A DNA stretch of 64,000 bases. Origin: Streptomyces violaceusniger (GTDB lineage Bacteria; Actinomycetota; Actinomycetes; Streptomycetales; Streptomycetaceae). Where the stretch lies: positions 1,054,001-1,118,000 of the forward strand of contig BJHW01000002.1 in NCBI GenBank assembly GCA_005405945.1, written 5' to 3'. The notes beneath the pieces were generated by a model. That model saw only the letters and a program-made list of their open reading frames with translations. It ran no database searches and was not told the origin of the DNA. Below are positions 53,615 to 61,789 of this stretch, in pieces; position 1 is the stretch's first letter; every line of letters begins with the position of its first letter. Position numbers and translations under genes: made by a program.

Positions 53615-53653
53615 CGCGCACCGCACATCCGCCCACACGGGAGCCCGATCCGC

Positions 53654-53682
53654 CCGCCGGTCCGAACCCCTCGGACCGGCGG
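53654..53682 (+). terminator. intercistronic hairpin between gabT and gabD
   Basis: CCGCCGGTCCGA pairs perfectly with TCGGACCGGCGG across a 5-base loop. It ends 8 bases before the gabD ribosome-binding site (AAGGAG), so it may lower read-through or modulate gabD translation. Confidence 0.6.
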
Positions 53683-53704
53683 CGGCCACGAAGGAGATGC
53701 CCCT

Positions 53705-55176
53705 ATGTCCACCCCCTCGTACCCCTCGGCCGCCGAGGTCCTCGCCGCGGTGCCCAAGCAGCTCTTCATCGCCGGGTCGTGGTCCGACGCGGCGGGCGGC
53801 CAGACCATGCCGGTCGACGACCCGGCCACCGGCGAGGTGCTGTGCGACGTCGCCGACGCCGCCCCCGCCGACGGGCAGCGCGCCCTGGCCGCGGCCGAGG
53901 AGGCCCAGGAGAAGTGGGCGGCCACCGCGCCCCGTGCGCGCAGCGAGATCCTGCGCCGCGCCTATGAGCTGATCATGGAGCGGGCCGACGCGCTCGCCGC
54001 GCTGATGACGGCCGAGATGGGCAAGCCGCTGGCCGAGGCGCGCGGAGAGGCGGCCTACGCCGCGGAGTTCTTCCGCTGGTTCTCCGAGGAGGCCGTGCGC
54101 GTCGAGGGCGGGTTCTCCACCCTGCCGGACGGCAAGAACCGCATGCTGCTGATGCGCCGTCCGGTCGGCCCCTGTCTGCTCATCACACCGTGGAACTTCC
54201 CGCTGGCCATGGGCACCCGCAAGATCGGCCCGGCGATCGCCGCGGGCTGCACCATGGTGCTCAAGCCCGCCCCGCAGACCCCGCTGTCCAGCCTGGCGCT
54301 GGCCGGGATCCTGGCGGAGGCGGGGCTTCCGGCCGGAGTGCTCAACGTGGTCACCACCTCCCGCGCCGGAGAGGTGGTGGAGCCGCTGCTGACCGGCGGG
54401 CACGTCCGCAAGCTCTCCTTCACCGGCTCCACCCAGGTCGGCCGCACCCTGCTCGCCCAGAGCGCGCCCGCGGTGGTCCGCACCTCCATGGAGCTCGGCG
54501 GCAACGCCCCCTTCATCGTCTTCGAGGACGCCGACCTCGACGTCGCGGTCGAGGGCGCCATGACCGCCAAGATGCGCAACATGGGCGAGGCGTGCACGGC
54601 GGCCAACCGCTTCTTCGTCCACTCCTCCGTGGCGACCGAGTTCGCCGACCGGCTGGCCCGCCGCATGGGCGCGCTGGAGGTCGGCCCCGGCAGCCGCCCC
54701 GGTGTCCAGGTCGGGCCGCTCATCGACCAGGCGGGCCGTACCAAGGTCGAGGAGCTGGTCGCGGACGCCGTGGCACGTGGCGCCGAGGTCCTGGTCGGCG
54801 GCAGCACCCCCGAGGGCCCCGGCTGCTTCTACCCGCCCACCGTGCTCACCGGGGTCTCCCCGGCCAGCCGGCTGATGGAGACCGAGATCTTCGGACCGGT
54901 CGCGGCCGTGCTCACCTTCGACGACGAGGACGAGGTCGTCGCCACCGCCAACAGCACCGAATGGGGCCTGGTGGGCTATCTGTTCACCCAGGACCTCAAC
55001 CGCTCGCTGCGGGTGAGCGAGCGGCTCGAGGTCGGCATGGTCGGCCTCAACACCGGACTGGTCTCCAACCCGCGGCCCCCTTCGGCGGCGTCAAACAGTC
55101 CGGGCTCGGACGCGAGGGCGGCCGCGTCGGCATCGACGAGTTCCTGGAGTACAAGTACGTCGCGGTGCCGGTCTGA
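53705..55176 (+). CDS. gabD: NAD(P)-dependent succinate-semialdehyde dehydrogenase (one frameshift)
   Basis: This is an aldehyde dehydrogenase of about 490 aa. The catalytic elements are visible: LLITPWNFPLAMGTRKIGPA (Asn), KLSFTGSTQVGR, SMELGGNAPFIVFEDADLD (general base Glu), and GEACTAANRFFVHSSV (nucleophile Cys), with ETEIFGPVAAVLTF downstream. Near 55071 one C is missing in a C/G run. After it the chain ends normally with APFGGVKQSGLGREGGRVGI and the typical EYKYVAV C-terminus. ATG 53705 has AAGGAG. It follows gabT and completes the conversion of GABA to succinate. Confidence 0.9.
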
Positions 55177-55194
55177 CGACGGCCCTCCGCACGG

Positions 55195-55237
55195 CCGGCG
55201 GGCGCCCTGCCCTCCGCACGGCCAGGGCGCCCGCCGG
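55195..55237 (+). terminator. hairpin terminator after gabD
   Basis: A 15-bp perfect stem (CCGGCGGGCGCCCTG with its complement at 55223-55237) closes a 13-base loop, 19 bases past the gabD stop. Confidence 0.82.
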
Positions 55238-55308
55238 AACCGCCGGGGGCGCCCGGGCGTTGCCCTCATGGACGCGTTGCCCCAGATACGCGGCGGTGAG
55301 GAGCGGAC

Positions 55309-56667
55309 ATGGGCGAGTTGGTGCCCGGCGGGAACCAGGCGCTGCCCGACGGCGCGCTGACCATCCGGGTGCCGGGCCCGTTCGACCTGTCCGCGCTGAT
55401 CACCGACGAGGACGGAAAGGTCGCGGGCGACGGCGACTTCGTCTTCTTCAACCAGCCCACCGCGCCCGGCGCCCGGCTGGACGGCGACAGCGTCACCCTG
55501 CGGCCGCGGGCGCTGCGGCCCGGCGCCGCCCGCGTCACCCTCGTCATCAGCCCCGCCGACCCGGGCACCCCGCTGGGGCGGCTTCCGGCGCCCGTGCTGA
55601 GCGTGCTGGACGAGCGGGGAGCGACACTGGCCCGGTTCGCCCCGCCGCGTCCCTCGCGGGAGACGGTGCTGCTGCTCGCCGAGATCTACCGCCGTGGCGG
55701 CGGCTGGAAGGTGCGGGCGATCGGCCAGGGGTACGCCGACGGACTGGCCGGTGTGGCCCGGGACTTCGGTGTGGACGTCGCCGACGACGGAGCCGCCGCC
55801 GCGCCCGGGGCTCCGGCGCCTGGCATGTCTCCCACGCTCGCGCCTCCCGCCCCGGCGCCTCCCGCCCCCGCGCCCGTCGACGGGGCGTCGCGGCAGGCCC
55901 TCGACGTGGTGAACGCGGCGCGGCGGGCGCGGGCCGGGGCCGCGCCCGTGGCCCTCGACGGACGGCTGACCGCGGCCGCCGAGGCGCACGCCCGGGCCAT
56001 GGCCGCCCACGGCGCGCTGGCGCTGGAGGACCCGGACGGGACCTCGCTCTTCCACCGAATAGCCGCGCACGGATACCGCCCGCTGACCATCGCCGAGCAC
56101 ATCGTCTCCGGGCCGCGCACCCCACGGGAGTTCGTGGACTACTGCCTCGAGGACGCCGAGCGCCGGGGCCCGTTCCACGACCCGGCCCTCGTCCACCTGG
56201 GCATCGGCCGGGCCGACGGGCCCACCACCGGGGACGTCTACTGGACGGCGGTATGGGCCCGGCCGTTCACCCCGGACGGGCTGCTGCGCCTGGCCTCCGA
56301 GGTCATCGCCCTCACCAACGCGGAGCGCGCCGCCGCCCGGCTCGCGCCCCTCGCCCCGGACCCACGGCTGACGGCGGCCGCGCAGGCGCACAGCGACGAC
56401 ATGGTGGCCCGCGACTTCTACTCCCACACCGGTCCCGAAGGGCATCAGCCCTGGGACCGGGCCCGGGCCGCCGGGGCCACCCACCGCGGCATCGGCGAGA
56501 ACATCGCGTGCGGCCAGCGCTCCCCGGAGGAGGTGATGCGCGGCTGGATGAACAGCCCGGGCCACCGGGCCAACATCCTGAAGCCCGACTTCACCCACAT
56601 CGGCGTCGGCCACGCCACCGGCAGCCGTGCGGGCACGTACTGGACCCAGGTCTTCGGTGCCGCCTGA
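55309..56667 (+). CDS. TerD-domain protein fused to two CAP/SCP domains
   Basis: This is a 452-aa protein. Residues about 1-170 form a TerD-like fold (ELVPGGNQALPDGALTIRV, DDFVFFNQPTAPG-like segment, VTLVISPADPG, IYRRGGGWKVRAIGQGYADG). A Pro/Ala linker (about 175-205) leads to two CAP domains: a divergent one (ALDVVNAARRARAGAAPVAL...AEAHARAMAAHG...AEHIVSG) and a better conserved one (HSDDMVARDFYSHTGPEGHQ, GIGENIACGQRSPEEVMRGW, MNSPGHRANILKPDFTHIGV). No signal peptide is present, which is unusual for CAP domains. ATG 55309 has GAGGAG. TerD proteins bind calcium and relate to stress or phage defence. The joint function is unknown. Confidence 0.88.
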   Translation: MGELVPGGNQALPDGALTIRVPGPFDLSALITDEDGKVAGDGDFVFFNQPTAPGARLDGDSVTLRPRALRPGAARVTLVISPADPGTPLGRLPAPVLSVLDERGATLARFAPPRPSRETVLLLAEIYRRGGGWKVRAIGQGYADGLAGVARDFGVDVADDGAAAAPGAPAPGMSPTLAPPAPAPPAPAPVDGASRQALDVVNAARRARAGAAPVALDGRLTAAAEAHARAMAAHGALALEDPDGTSLFHRIAAHGYRPLTIAEHIVSGPRTPREFVDYCLEDAERRGPFHDPALVHLGIGRADGPTTGDVYWTAVWARPFTPDGLLRLASEVIALTNAERAAARLAPLAPDPRLTAAAQAHSDDMVARDFYSHTGPEGHQPWDRARAAGATHRGIGENIACGQRSPEEVMRGWMNSPGHRANILKPDFTHIGVGHATGSRAGTYWTQVFGAA

Positions 56668-56703
56668 TGGCACCCCCGACCCTGTCCGCCTTCGGCCGCG
56701 GCG

Positions 56704-57447
56704 TCAGGTGCGCGACTCCAGACCGCGCCGTGTGGCGCTCCCGTACACCCCGTTCGCGTCGCCCCGGATCCCGTACCACACCTGGAACCGGGAGACGGCC
56801 TCGGCCAGCGTCTGGTCGTACTGGCCGTTGACCTGCCCGCCCTGGTACACGTTCGGGACCCGCAGCAGCCGCTCCTGGAGCTCGGTGACCTCCGGGCCGG
56901 TGCTGCCGAGGGTCAGCACATCGCCCGGGTCGCCCGGCGGCGGCAATTCGTCGTCCGGGCCTTGCGAGGCGGGGGCGCTCGGCGTCTGCGGCGCACCGGT
57001 GGTCGCGGGCGCGCTGGACGCGGTCGGTGTGGCCGACGCGCCGCCCCCGGCCGCGCCGGACGCCGAGTCCCGGTCCACCATCACCACCAGCGAGAGGGCG
57101 ACCCCCGCGCCGAGCCCGGCCAGCACCAGCAGCGCGGCGCTGGGTTTGCGCCGCCCGGCCGGTGCGGGCGGCGCGGGCGGTTGCTGAGGCGCCGCCGGTG
57201 CCTCCTGCGGGGGCCAGGCGTCGGCGGTGGACGGGCCGCCCGTCATCTCCTGGGTGTCGTCATCCGCCATGGGCGGCGCCTCGGGCGGCAGCTCGGTGCC
57301 CGGCGGGCGGAAGAGGTCGAGCTCCTCCATCCACCCCTCGACCGGCCCCTCCTGGGCATCGTCGTACTCCGGCGTCGCGGGGAAGACGGCGGTCGGCTCG
57401 ATCACCTGACGCCCGGCTGGTCGGTCCGGATCGGGTTCGGCTGCCAT
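56704..57447 (-). CDS. membrane protein with C-terminal peptidoglycan-binding domain
   Basis: This is a 247-aa protein. It has an acidic, Pro-rich cytoplasmic N-terminal region (1-100), one transmembrane helix (SAALLVLAGLGAGVALSLVVMV, about 103-125), and an Ala/Ser/Thr/Pro-rich linker. The C-terminal PG_binding_1 domain (about 180-247) reads LTLGSTGPEVTELQERLLRV then VNGQYDQTLAEAVSRFQVWY and GVYGSATRRGLES. ATG 57447 follows AAGGAGG. This is a common Streptomyces architecture for cell-wall-tethered proteins. No catalytic domain is present. It converges on the TerD-CAP gene. Confidence 0.88.
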   Translation of the reverse strand: MAAEPDPDRPAGRQVIEPTAVFPATPEYDDAQEGPVEGWMEELDLFRPPGTELPPEAPPMADDDTQEMTGGPSTADAWPPQEAPAAPQQPPAPPAPAGRRKPSAALLVLAGLGAGVALSLVVMVDRDSASGAAGGGASATPTASSAPATTGAPQTPSAPASQGPDDELPPPGDPGDVLTLGSTGPEVTELQERLLRVPNVYQGGQVNGQYDQTLAEAVSRFQVWYGIRGDANGVYGSATRRGLESRT

Positions 57448-57628
57448 ACAGACCTCCTTATACGCCCCACACCATCACGCGGGGATACGGACGCGGGCGC
57501 GGGAAGATTCAAGCCGATCGTGAACCGGAGGCCCCGGAGCCCCGCGGTGCCGGTGTGGCGTGGCGCCACCGGGTAACCCCTCCTGAGAGAGTGCCCATGG
57601 CCTCGGGGACGTCGAAGGGAGCCGCGAG

Positions 57629-58879
57629 ATGGAGCGGACCACATGCTGTGTGGTGGGCGGCGGGCCGGCCGGGATGGTCCTCGGCCTGCTGCTCGCCCGG
57701 GCCGGGGTGGAGGTCACCGTCCTGGAGAAGCACGGGGACTTCCTGCGCGACTTCCGCGGCGACACGGTGCACCCCAGTACGCTGAGGCTCCTGGACGACC
57801 TGGGCCTCGCCGACCGGTTCGCGGCCCTGCCGCAGCGGCATGTGCACTCCATCCAGCTGCCCATAGGGCGGGGCGGCGAACTGTTCACGGTCGGTGAGAT
57901 CGGCTCACTGCCGGGGAAGTACAACTACGTGGCGATGGTGCCGCAGTGGGACCTGCTCGATCTGCTGGCGGACGAGGCCAAGCGGGAACCCACCTTCCAA
58001 CTGCGGATGAACACCGAGGTGACCTCCTTCCTCATGGAGCGCGGACGGGTCACCGGAGTGCGCTACCGCGACCGCACGAACGGCTCCACCGGCGAGCTCC
58101 GCGCCACCCTCACCGTGGCCTGCGACGGCCGGGGGTCCCTCGCCCGCGACCTGCCGGAGCTCGGACTCCAGGAGTTCGCCTGCCCGATGGACGTCTGGTG
58201 GTTCCGGCTTCCGCGCGAGGAGAGCGACCCCCGGGGGCTGGTGGGCAACGCCGGCGAGCGCTTCCTCACGGCGATGATCGACCGTGGTGACTACTGGCAG
58301 TGCGCCGCCCTGATCCCCAAGGGGGCCGACGCCACGTGCCGCGCCGAAGGTCTCGACCGGTTCCTCGCCGCGTTCACGGAGGCCACCCCGTGGATGCGGC
58401 AAAGGCCCGACCGCGCACCGGGCCCGCGGTCCTGGGACGAGGTGAAGCTGCTGGACGTACGGATGGACCGGCTCCGCCGCTGGCACCGCCCCGGACTGCT
58501 GTGCGTCGGCGACGCGGCCCACGCGATGTCGCCCGTGTTCGGGATCGGCATCAACCTCGCCGTCGAGGACGCGGTCGCCGCCGCCCGCCATCTGGCCCGG
58601 CCGCTGCGCGAGGGCACCGTGGGCCTCGCCGACGTACGCGCCGTCCAGCGCCGCCGGTGGCCGACCACCGTCGCGACGCAGGGGCTGCAGCGGATCGCCC
58701 ACGCACGGGTCATCGGGCCGCTGCTGCAGGGACGTTCACCGGTCGCCGGAGGGGAGCCGCTGCGGCTGGCCGAGGTGCTCACCAAGGCGCCCTGGCTGAA
58801 GCGGGCACCCGCGTACTTCCTCGCCTACGGCGCGGGCCGCGAGCGGCCCCCGGCCGAGTCGCTGCGCCGTTCCGGATGA
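57629..58879 (+). CDS. FAD-dependent monooxygenase (aromatic-hydroxylase family)
   Basis: This is a 416-aa flavoprotein. The Rossmann motif is at the very start (CCVVGGGPAGMVLGLLLARA then GVEVTVLEKH), the DG motif is TVACDGRGSLARDL, and the FAD/ribityl motif is CVGDAAHAMSPVFGIGINLA. It resembles the PHBH/UbiH-type fold without the C-terminal thioredoxin-like domain of phenol hydroxylases. Some relatives modify antibiotics (rifampicin, tetracycline) and others act in secondary metabolism. It is monocistronic with ATG 57629 behind GAAGGGAG. The substrate cannot be deduced. Confidence 0.9.
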   Translation: MERTTCCVVGGGPAGMVLGLLLARAGVEVTVLEKHGDFLRDFRGDTVHPSTLRLLDDLGLADRFAALPQRHVHSIQLPIGRGGELFTVGEIGSLPGKYNYVAMVPQWDLLDLLADEAKREPTFQLRMNTEVTSFLMERGRVTGVRYRDRTNGSTGELRATLTVACDGRGSLARDLPELGLQEFACPMDVWWFRLPREESDPRGLVGNAGERFLTAMIDRGDYWQCAALIPKGADATCRAEGLDRFLAAFTEATPWMRQRPDRAPGPRSWDEVKLLDVRMDRLRRWHRPGLLCVGDAAHAMSPVFGIGINLAVEDAVAAARHLARPLREGTVGLADVRAVQRRRWPTTVATQGLQRIAHARVIGPLLQGRSPVAGGEPLRLAEVLTKAPWLKRAPAYFLAYGAGRERPPAESLRRSG

Positions 58880-58885
58880 GCCGGT

Positions 58886-58921
58886 GGAGCCGGGTGCGGA
58901 CATCCCTCCGCACCCGGCTCC
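58886..58921. terminator. bidirectional hairpin terminator
   Basis: A 15-bp perfect stem, GGAGCCGGGTGCGGA / TCCGCACCCGGCTCC, with a 6-base loop lies between the convergent FAD monooxygenase and APC permease genes. Confidence 0.87.
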
Positions 58922-58939
58922 CGGCATGACGAAGGCGTC

Positions 58940-60460
58940 TCAGACGATGCCCTCGGCGATCTCCGCCTGCTCACGCGCCGTGCCGTACGCGGACGGCGTG
59001 TTGTACGAGCGGCGGGCCACGAACCACCAGATCGTGGCCAGCAGCAGCACCACGGCCAGCGCGATCGAGGCGTAGTTCATCGAGTCCGCCGTCACCGGGC
59101 TGGACTGCGGCAGACAGAACAACACCGTCACCACCGCCACCCAGACCACCGCGATCCAGCCCACCGGCTTGCTCCAGCGGCCCAGGTGCCACGGGCCCGG
59201 CTGGAACCGGTCCCCGGCGCGCAGCCGCAGGAAGATGGGGATGGCGTAGGCGGGCGTGATCCCGATGACGTTGATGGCGGTCACCGCGCCGTAGGCCGTC
59301 TCGGAGTACAGGGACGGCAGGGCGAGCACACACGCCACCACCACCGACAGCCAGACCGCGAGCACCGGCGTCTGGGTATGCGAGCTGACCCGCTGCCACA
59401 GCCGTGAGCCCGGCAGCGCGCCGTCCCGGCTGAAGGCGAACACCATCCGGCTGGCCGCCGCCACCTCGGCGTTCCCACAGAACAACTGGGCCACGATGAC
59501 GATGAGCAGCATCGCGGTGGCGCCGCCCGTGCCCAGGGCGTCGATCAGGATCTGTGCCGGCGGCACCCCGGTGGCGCTTCCCTGTGTACCGGCGTAGTCC
59601 TGGATGGCGAAGGTGAGCCCGGCCAGCAGCACGAACCCGGCCACCCAGGACACCCAGATGGCGCGGACGATCCCCCGGGCGGCGTAGACGGAGGCGTTGG
59701 AGGTCTCCTCGGACAGATGGGCCGAGGCGTCGTAGCCGGAGAAGGTGTACTGGGCGAGCAGCAGTCCGATCGCGGTCACATACAGCGGATTCGACCAGCC
59801 GGTGTCATTGACGAATTCGGTGAAGACGAATTCGGGCGACTGGTGGTGGGAGGGCACGATCGCCAGCGCGCCGACGATGATGGCGACGCCCGCCAGATGC
59901 CACCACACACTGACCGAGTTGAGCACGCTCACCAGCCGCACCCCGAACAGATTCAGCGCCGCGTGCAGCAGCAGAATGCAGATGAAGATGAGCATGGTCG
60001 ATTCCGGTGTGGGGTCGAATCCCCACTGGAGGTTGAAGAGCGCGCCGGTGAACAGGGCGGCACCGTAGTCGATTCCGGCGATGGCCCCGAGCAGCCCCAG
60101 CAGATTGAGCCAGCCGGTGTACCAGCCCCAGGTCCGTCCGCCCAGCCGGTCGGCCATGTAGTACAGCGCTCCCGAGGTGGGGTACGCGCTGGTCACCTCG
60201 GCCAGGGCGAGCCCGACGCACAGCACGAAGAGCCCCACTCCGGCCCAGCCCCACATCATGACCGCGGGGCCCCCGGTGTCCAGCCCGAAGCCGTACAGCG
60301 TCATGCATCCGGAGAGAATGGAGATGACCGAGAAACTGATGGCGAAATTGCCGAAGCCGCCCATGCGGCGGGCCAAAACGGGTTGATAACCGAGCTCACG
60401 CAGCCGCTGTTCATCGTCCCGGTGGGGGGCGGGACTCGAACTCGACCATGCCGTGGACAT
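58940..60460 (-). CDS. APC-superfamily amino-acid permease (GABA/choline-type)
   Basis: This is a 506-aa, 12-helix inner-membrane permease. The N-terminal RMGGFGNFAISFSVISILSG then CMTLYGFGLDTGGP and the long first loop are typical of the amino-acid/choline transporter subfamily that includes GABA permeases. LAQYTFSGYDASAHLSEETS is the conserved helix 6/7 segment. ATG 60460 is the first in frame. It lies 5 kb from gabTD and may supply their substrate, though an operon link is absent. The gene upstream in the same direction, 58 bases away, is a hypothetical protein that could share a transcript. Confidence 0.88.
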   Translation of the reverse strand: MSTAWSSSSPAPHRDDEQRLRELGYQPVLARRMGGFGNFAISFSVISILSGCMTLYGFGLDTGGPAVMMWGWAGVGLFVLCVGLALAEVTSAYPTSGALYYMADRLGGRTWGWYTGWLNLLGLLGAIAGIDYGAALFTGALFNLQWGFDPTPESTMLIFICILLLHAALNLFGVRLVSVLNSVSVWWHLAGVAIIVGALAIVPSHHQSPEFVFTEFVNDTGWSNPLYVTAIGLLLAQYTFSGYDASAHLSEETSNASVYAARGIVRAIWVSWVAGFVLLAGLTFAIQDYAGTQGSATGVPPAQILIDALGTGGATAMLLIVIVAQLFCGNAEVAAASRMVFAFSRDGALPGSRLWQRVSSHTQTPVLAVWLSVVVACVLALPSLYSETAYGAVTAINVIGITPAYAIPIFLRLRAGDRFQPGPWHLGRWSKPVGWIAVVWVAVVTVLFCLPQSSPVTADSMNYASIALAVVLLLATIWWFVARRSYNTPSAYGTAREQAEIAEGIV

Positions 60461-60518
60461 GAATGTACCTCCGGAATGCTGAGGCGGGCGATGGGTGGGA
60501 CAGGTGGGGGAAATCGAC

Positions 60519-61526
60519 TCAGCCGCCGGCCCCGGGTCTTGGCCCGCGGGCGCCGGCCAGTGAGCGGACCCGGGCGCGAAGAAACATTTCTTCAGCCAGG
60601 GCGCGGTCGGTGGCGTCGCGGGTGCGGTAGGCCCAGGGGAGCGGGGTGAAGTACGGCCCCAGCGTCTCGAAGACGCGGGCCGCGTCGGAGAACAGCAGCG
60701 CGCCCCACAGGGCGTGTGCCAGATGGTTGAGATCGAGCAGGGAACTCGTCATGACGTCCGCGTGGTCGAACCAGCCGTGCAGCGCCTTCTTCGCGTCCCG
60801 GGTGGCGTCCTCGGTGGCCCAGTGAAGGTCGAGCGCCTTCTCGTAGCCCCGCTCCTCGCGGTACCGCTCGACATGGACGTACAGCGGCAGCACCTGCAGC
60901 GCGGACCCCTCGGGCGCGCCCGAGACCACCCACTGCACGAAGTTGACCGCCTCGGCCAGCGAACCCCCGGCCCGTCGGGCGTACACGAACTGCAGCATCC
61001 GGTGGTACGCCTCGCGGTTGTACGGATCGCGCCGGTCGGCCTCCGCCAGCAGTCCCCAGGGGCCGGGGAACAGCAGCGGGCCGGGCGGGGCCACCCGGTG
61101 TTCCTCCTGCCGCTGCTCCTTGTCCAACTGGGCCAGGGCCAGCAGACACACCCAGGGCACCGGATCCGCCGGGGAGTTGTGCGCGGCCAGCTGGCAGGAC
61201 TGCCACGCCTCCCGCCACAGCTCCCGGGTGCGGGGGTGTCCCTCGCGGTGTGCGCGCACCGCGCGCTCCACCCCGACCCGGGTGTGCATCACCAGCGCCG
61301 CCACGTTCCGCGGCTCCTCGGTCCGCCACGCGTCCACCACATTGGATCCGGCGGCGGCCGTGGCCAGCACCTGGGTGCGCTGGGTCCACAGCGACCAGGT
61401 GGGAGTCTCCGCGAGGAGATTGCGCATCGATATCCAGCGTCCGGTGCGCAGATCCTGCAGCGCGACGCGCAGCCCGCCGTCATAGCCCGCGGGGTGGTAC
61501 ACGGGGCGGAACTCTTCCTCGGGCAT
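60519..61526 (-). CDS. conserved hypothetical, helical repeat-like protein
   Basis: This is a 335-aa soluble protein of unknown function. After a short N-terminal domain (PVYHPAGYDGGLRVALQDLR, RTGRWISMRNLLAE) it consists mainly of amphipathic helices (NVAALVMHTRVGVERAVRAH, ELWREAWQSCQLAAHNSPAD, AYHRMLQFVYARRAGGSLAE) suggestive of a TPR-like solenoid. There is no signal peptide or catalytic motif. ATG 61526 (MPEEEFRPVYHP) is chosen because the upstream extension is Arg-rich noise. It is followed by the APC permease gene. Confidence 0.65.
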   Translation of the reverse strand: MPEEEFRPVYHPAGYDGGLRVALQDLRTGRWISMRNLLAETPTWSLWTQRTQVLATAAAGSNVVDAWRTEEPRNVAALVMHTRVGVERAVRAHREGHPRTRELWREAWQSCQLAAHNSPADPVPWVCLLALAQLDKEQRQEEHRVAPPGPLLFPGPWGLLAEADRRDPYNREAYHRMLQFVYARRAGGSLAEAVNFVQWVVSGAPEGSALQVLPLYVHVERYREERGYEKALDLHWATEDATRDAKKALHGWFDHADVMTSSLLDLNHLAHALWGALLFSDAARVFETLGPYFTPLPWAYRTRDATDRALAEEMFLRARVRSLAGARGPRPGAGG

Positions 61527-61789
61527 CGGATGACTTTCGTACGGAGCTGACGTACCGGACGCGGGAATAACGATGGGCCTGGGGGATGATTGCAGGGATC
61601 TTATAGTCCTGGCGCAACGATTCGGGAACGGGGGACTCCGGTCCTTGCCCGAACGGGCCGTCTTGACGCCCGCCCCGCGCCTGCACCAGGCTTTCCGACA
61701 AGATCTCCGCGCCCCGCCCCGAGAGCGCGCCGTCCCCGAGCCGTCCCCGAGCCCGAAGCGATCCGCCCGTCCCGAGCGAAGAACCGGAC

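Noticed and set aside
52277..54622. 781-codon minus-strand frame across gabT and gabD
   Set aside because: Antisense shadow of two recognisable enzymes; no protein-family features.
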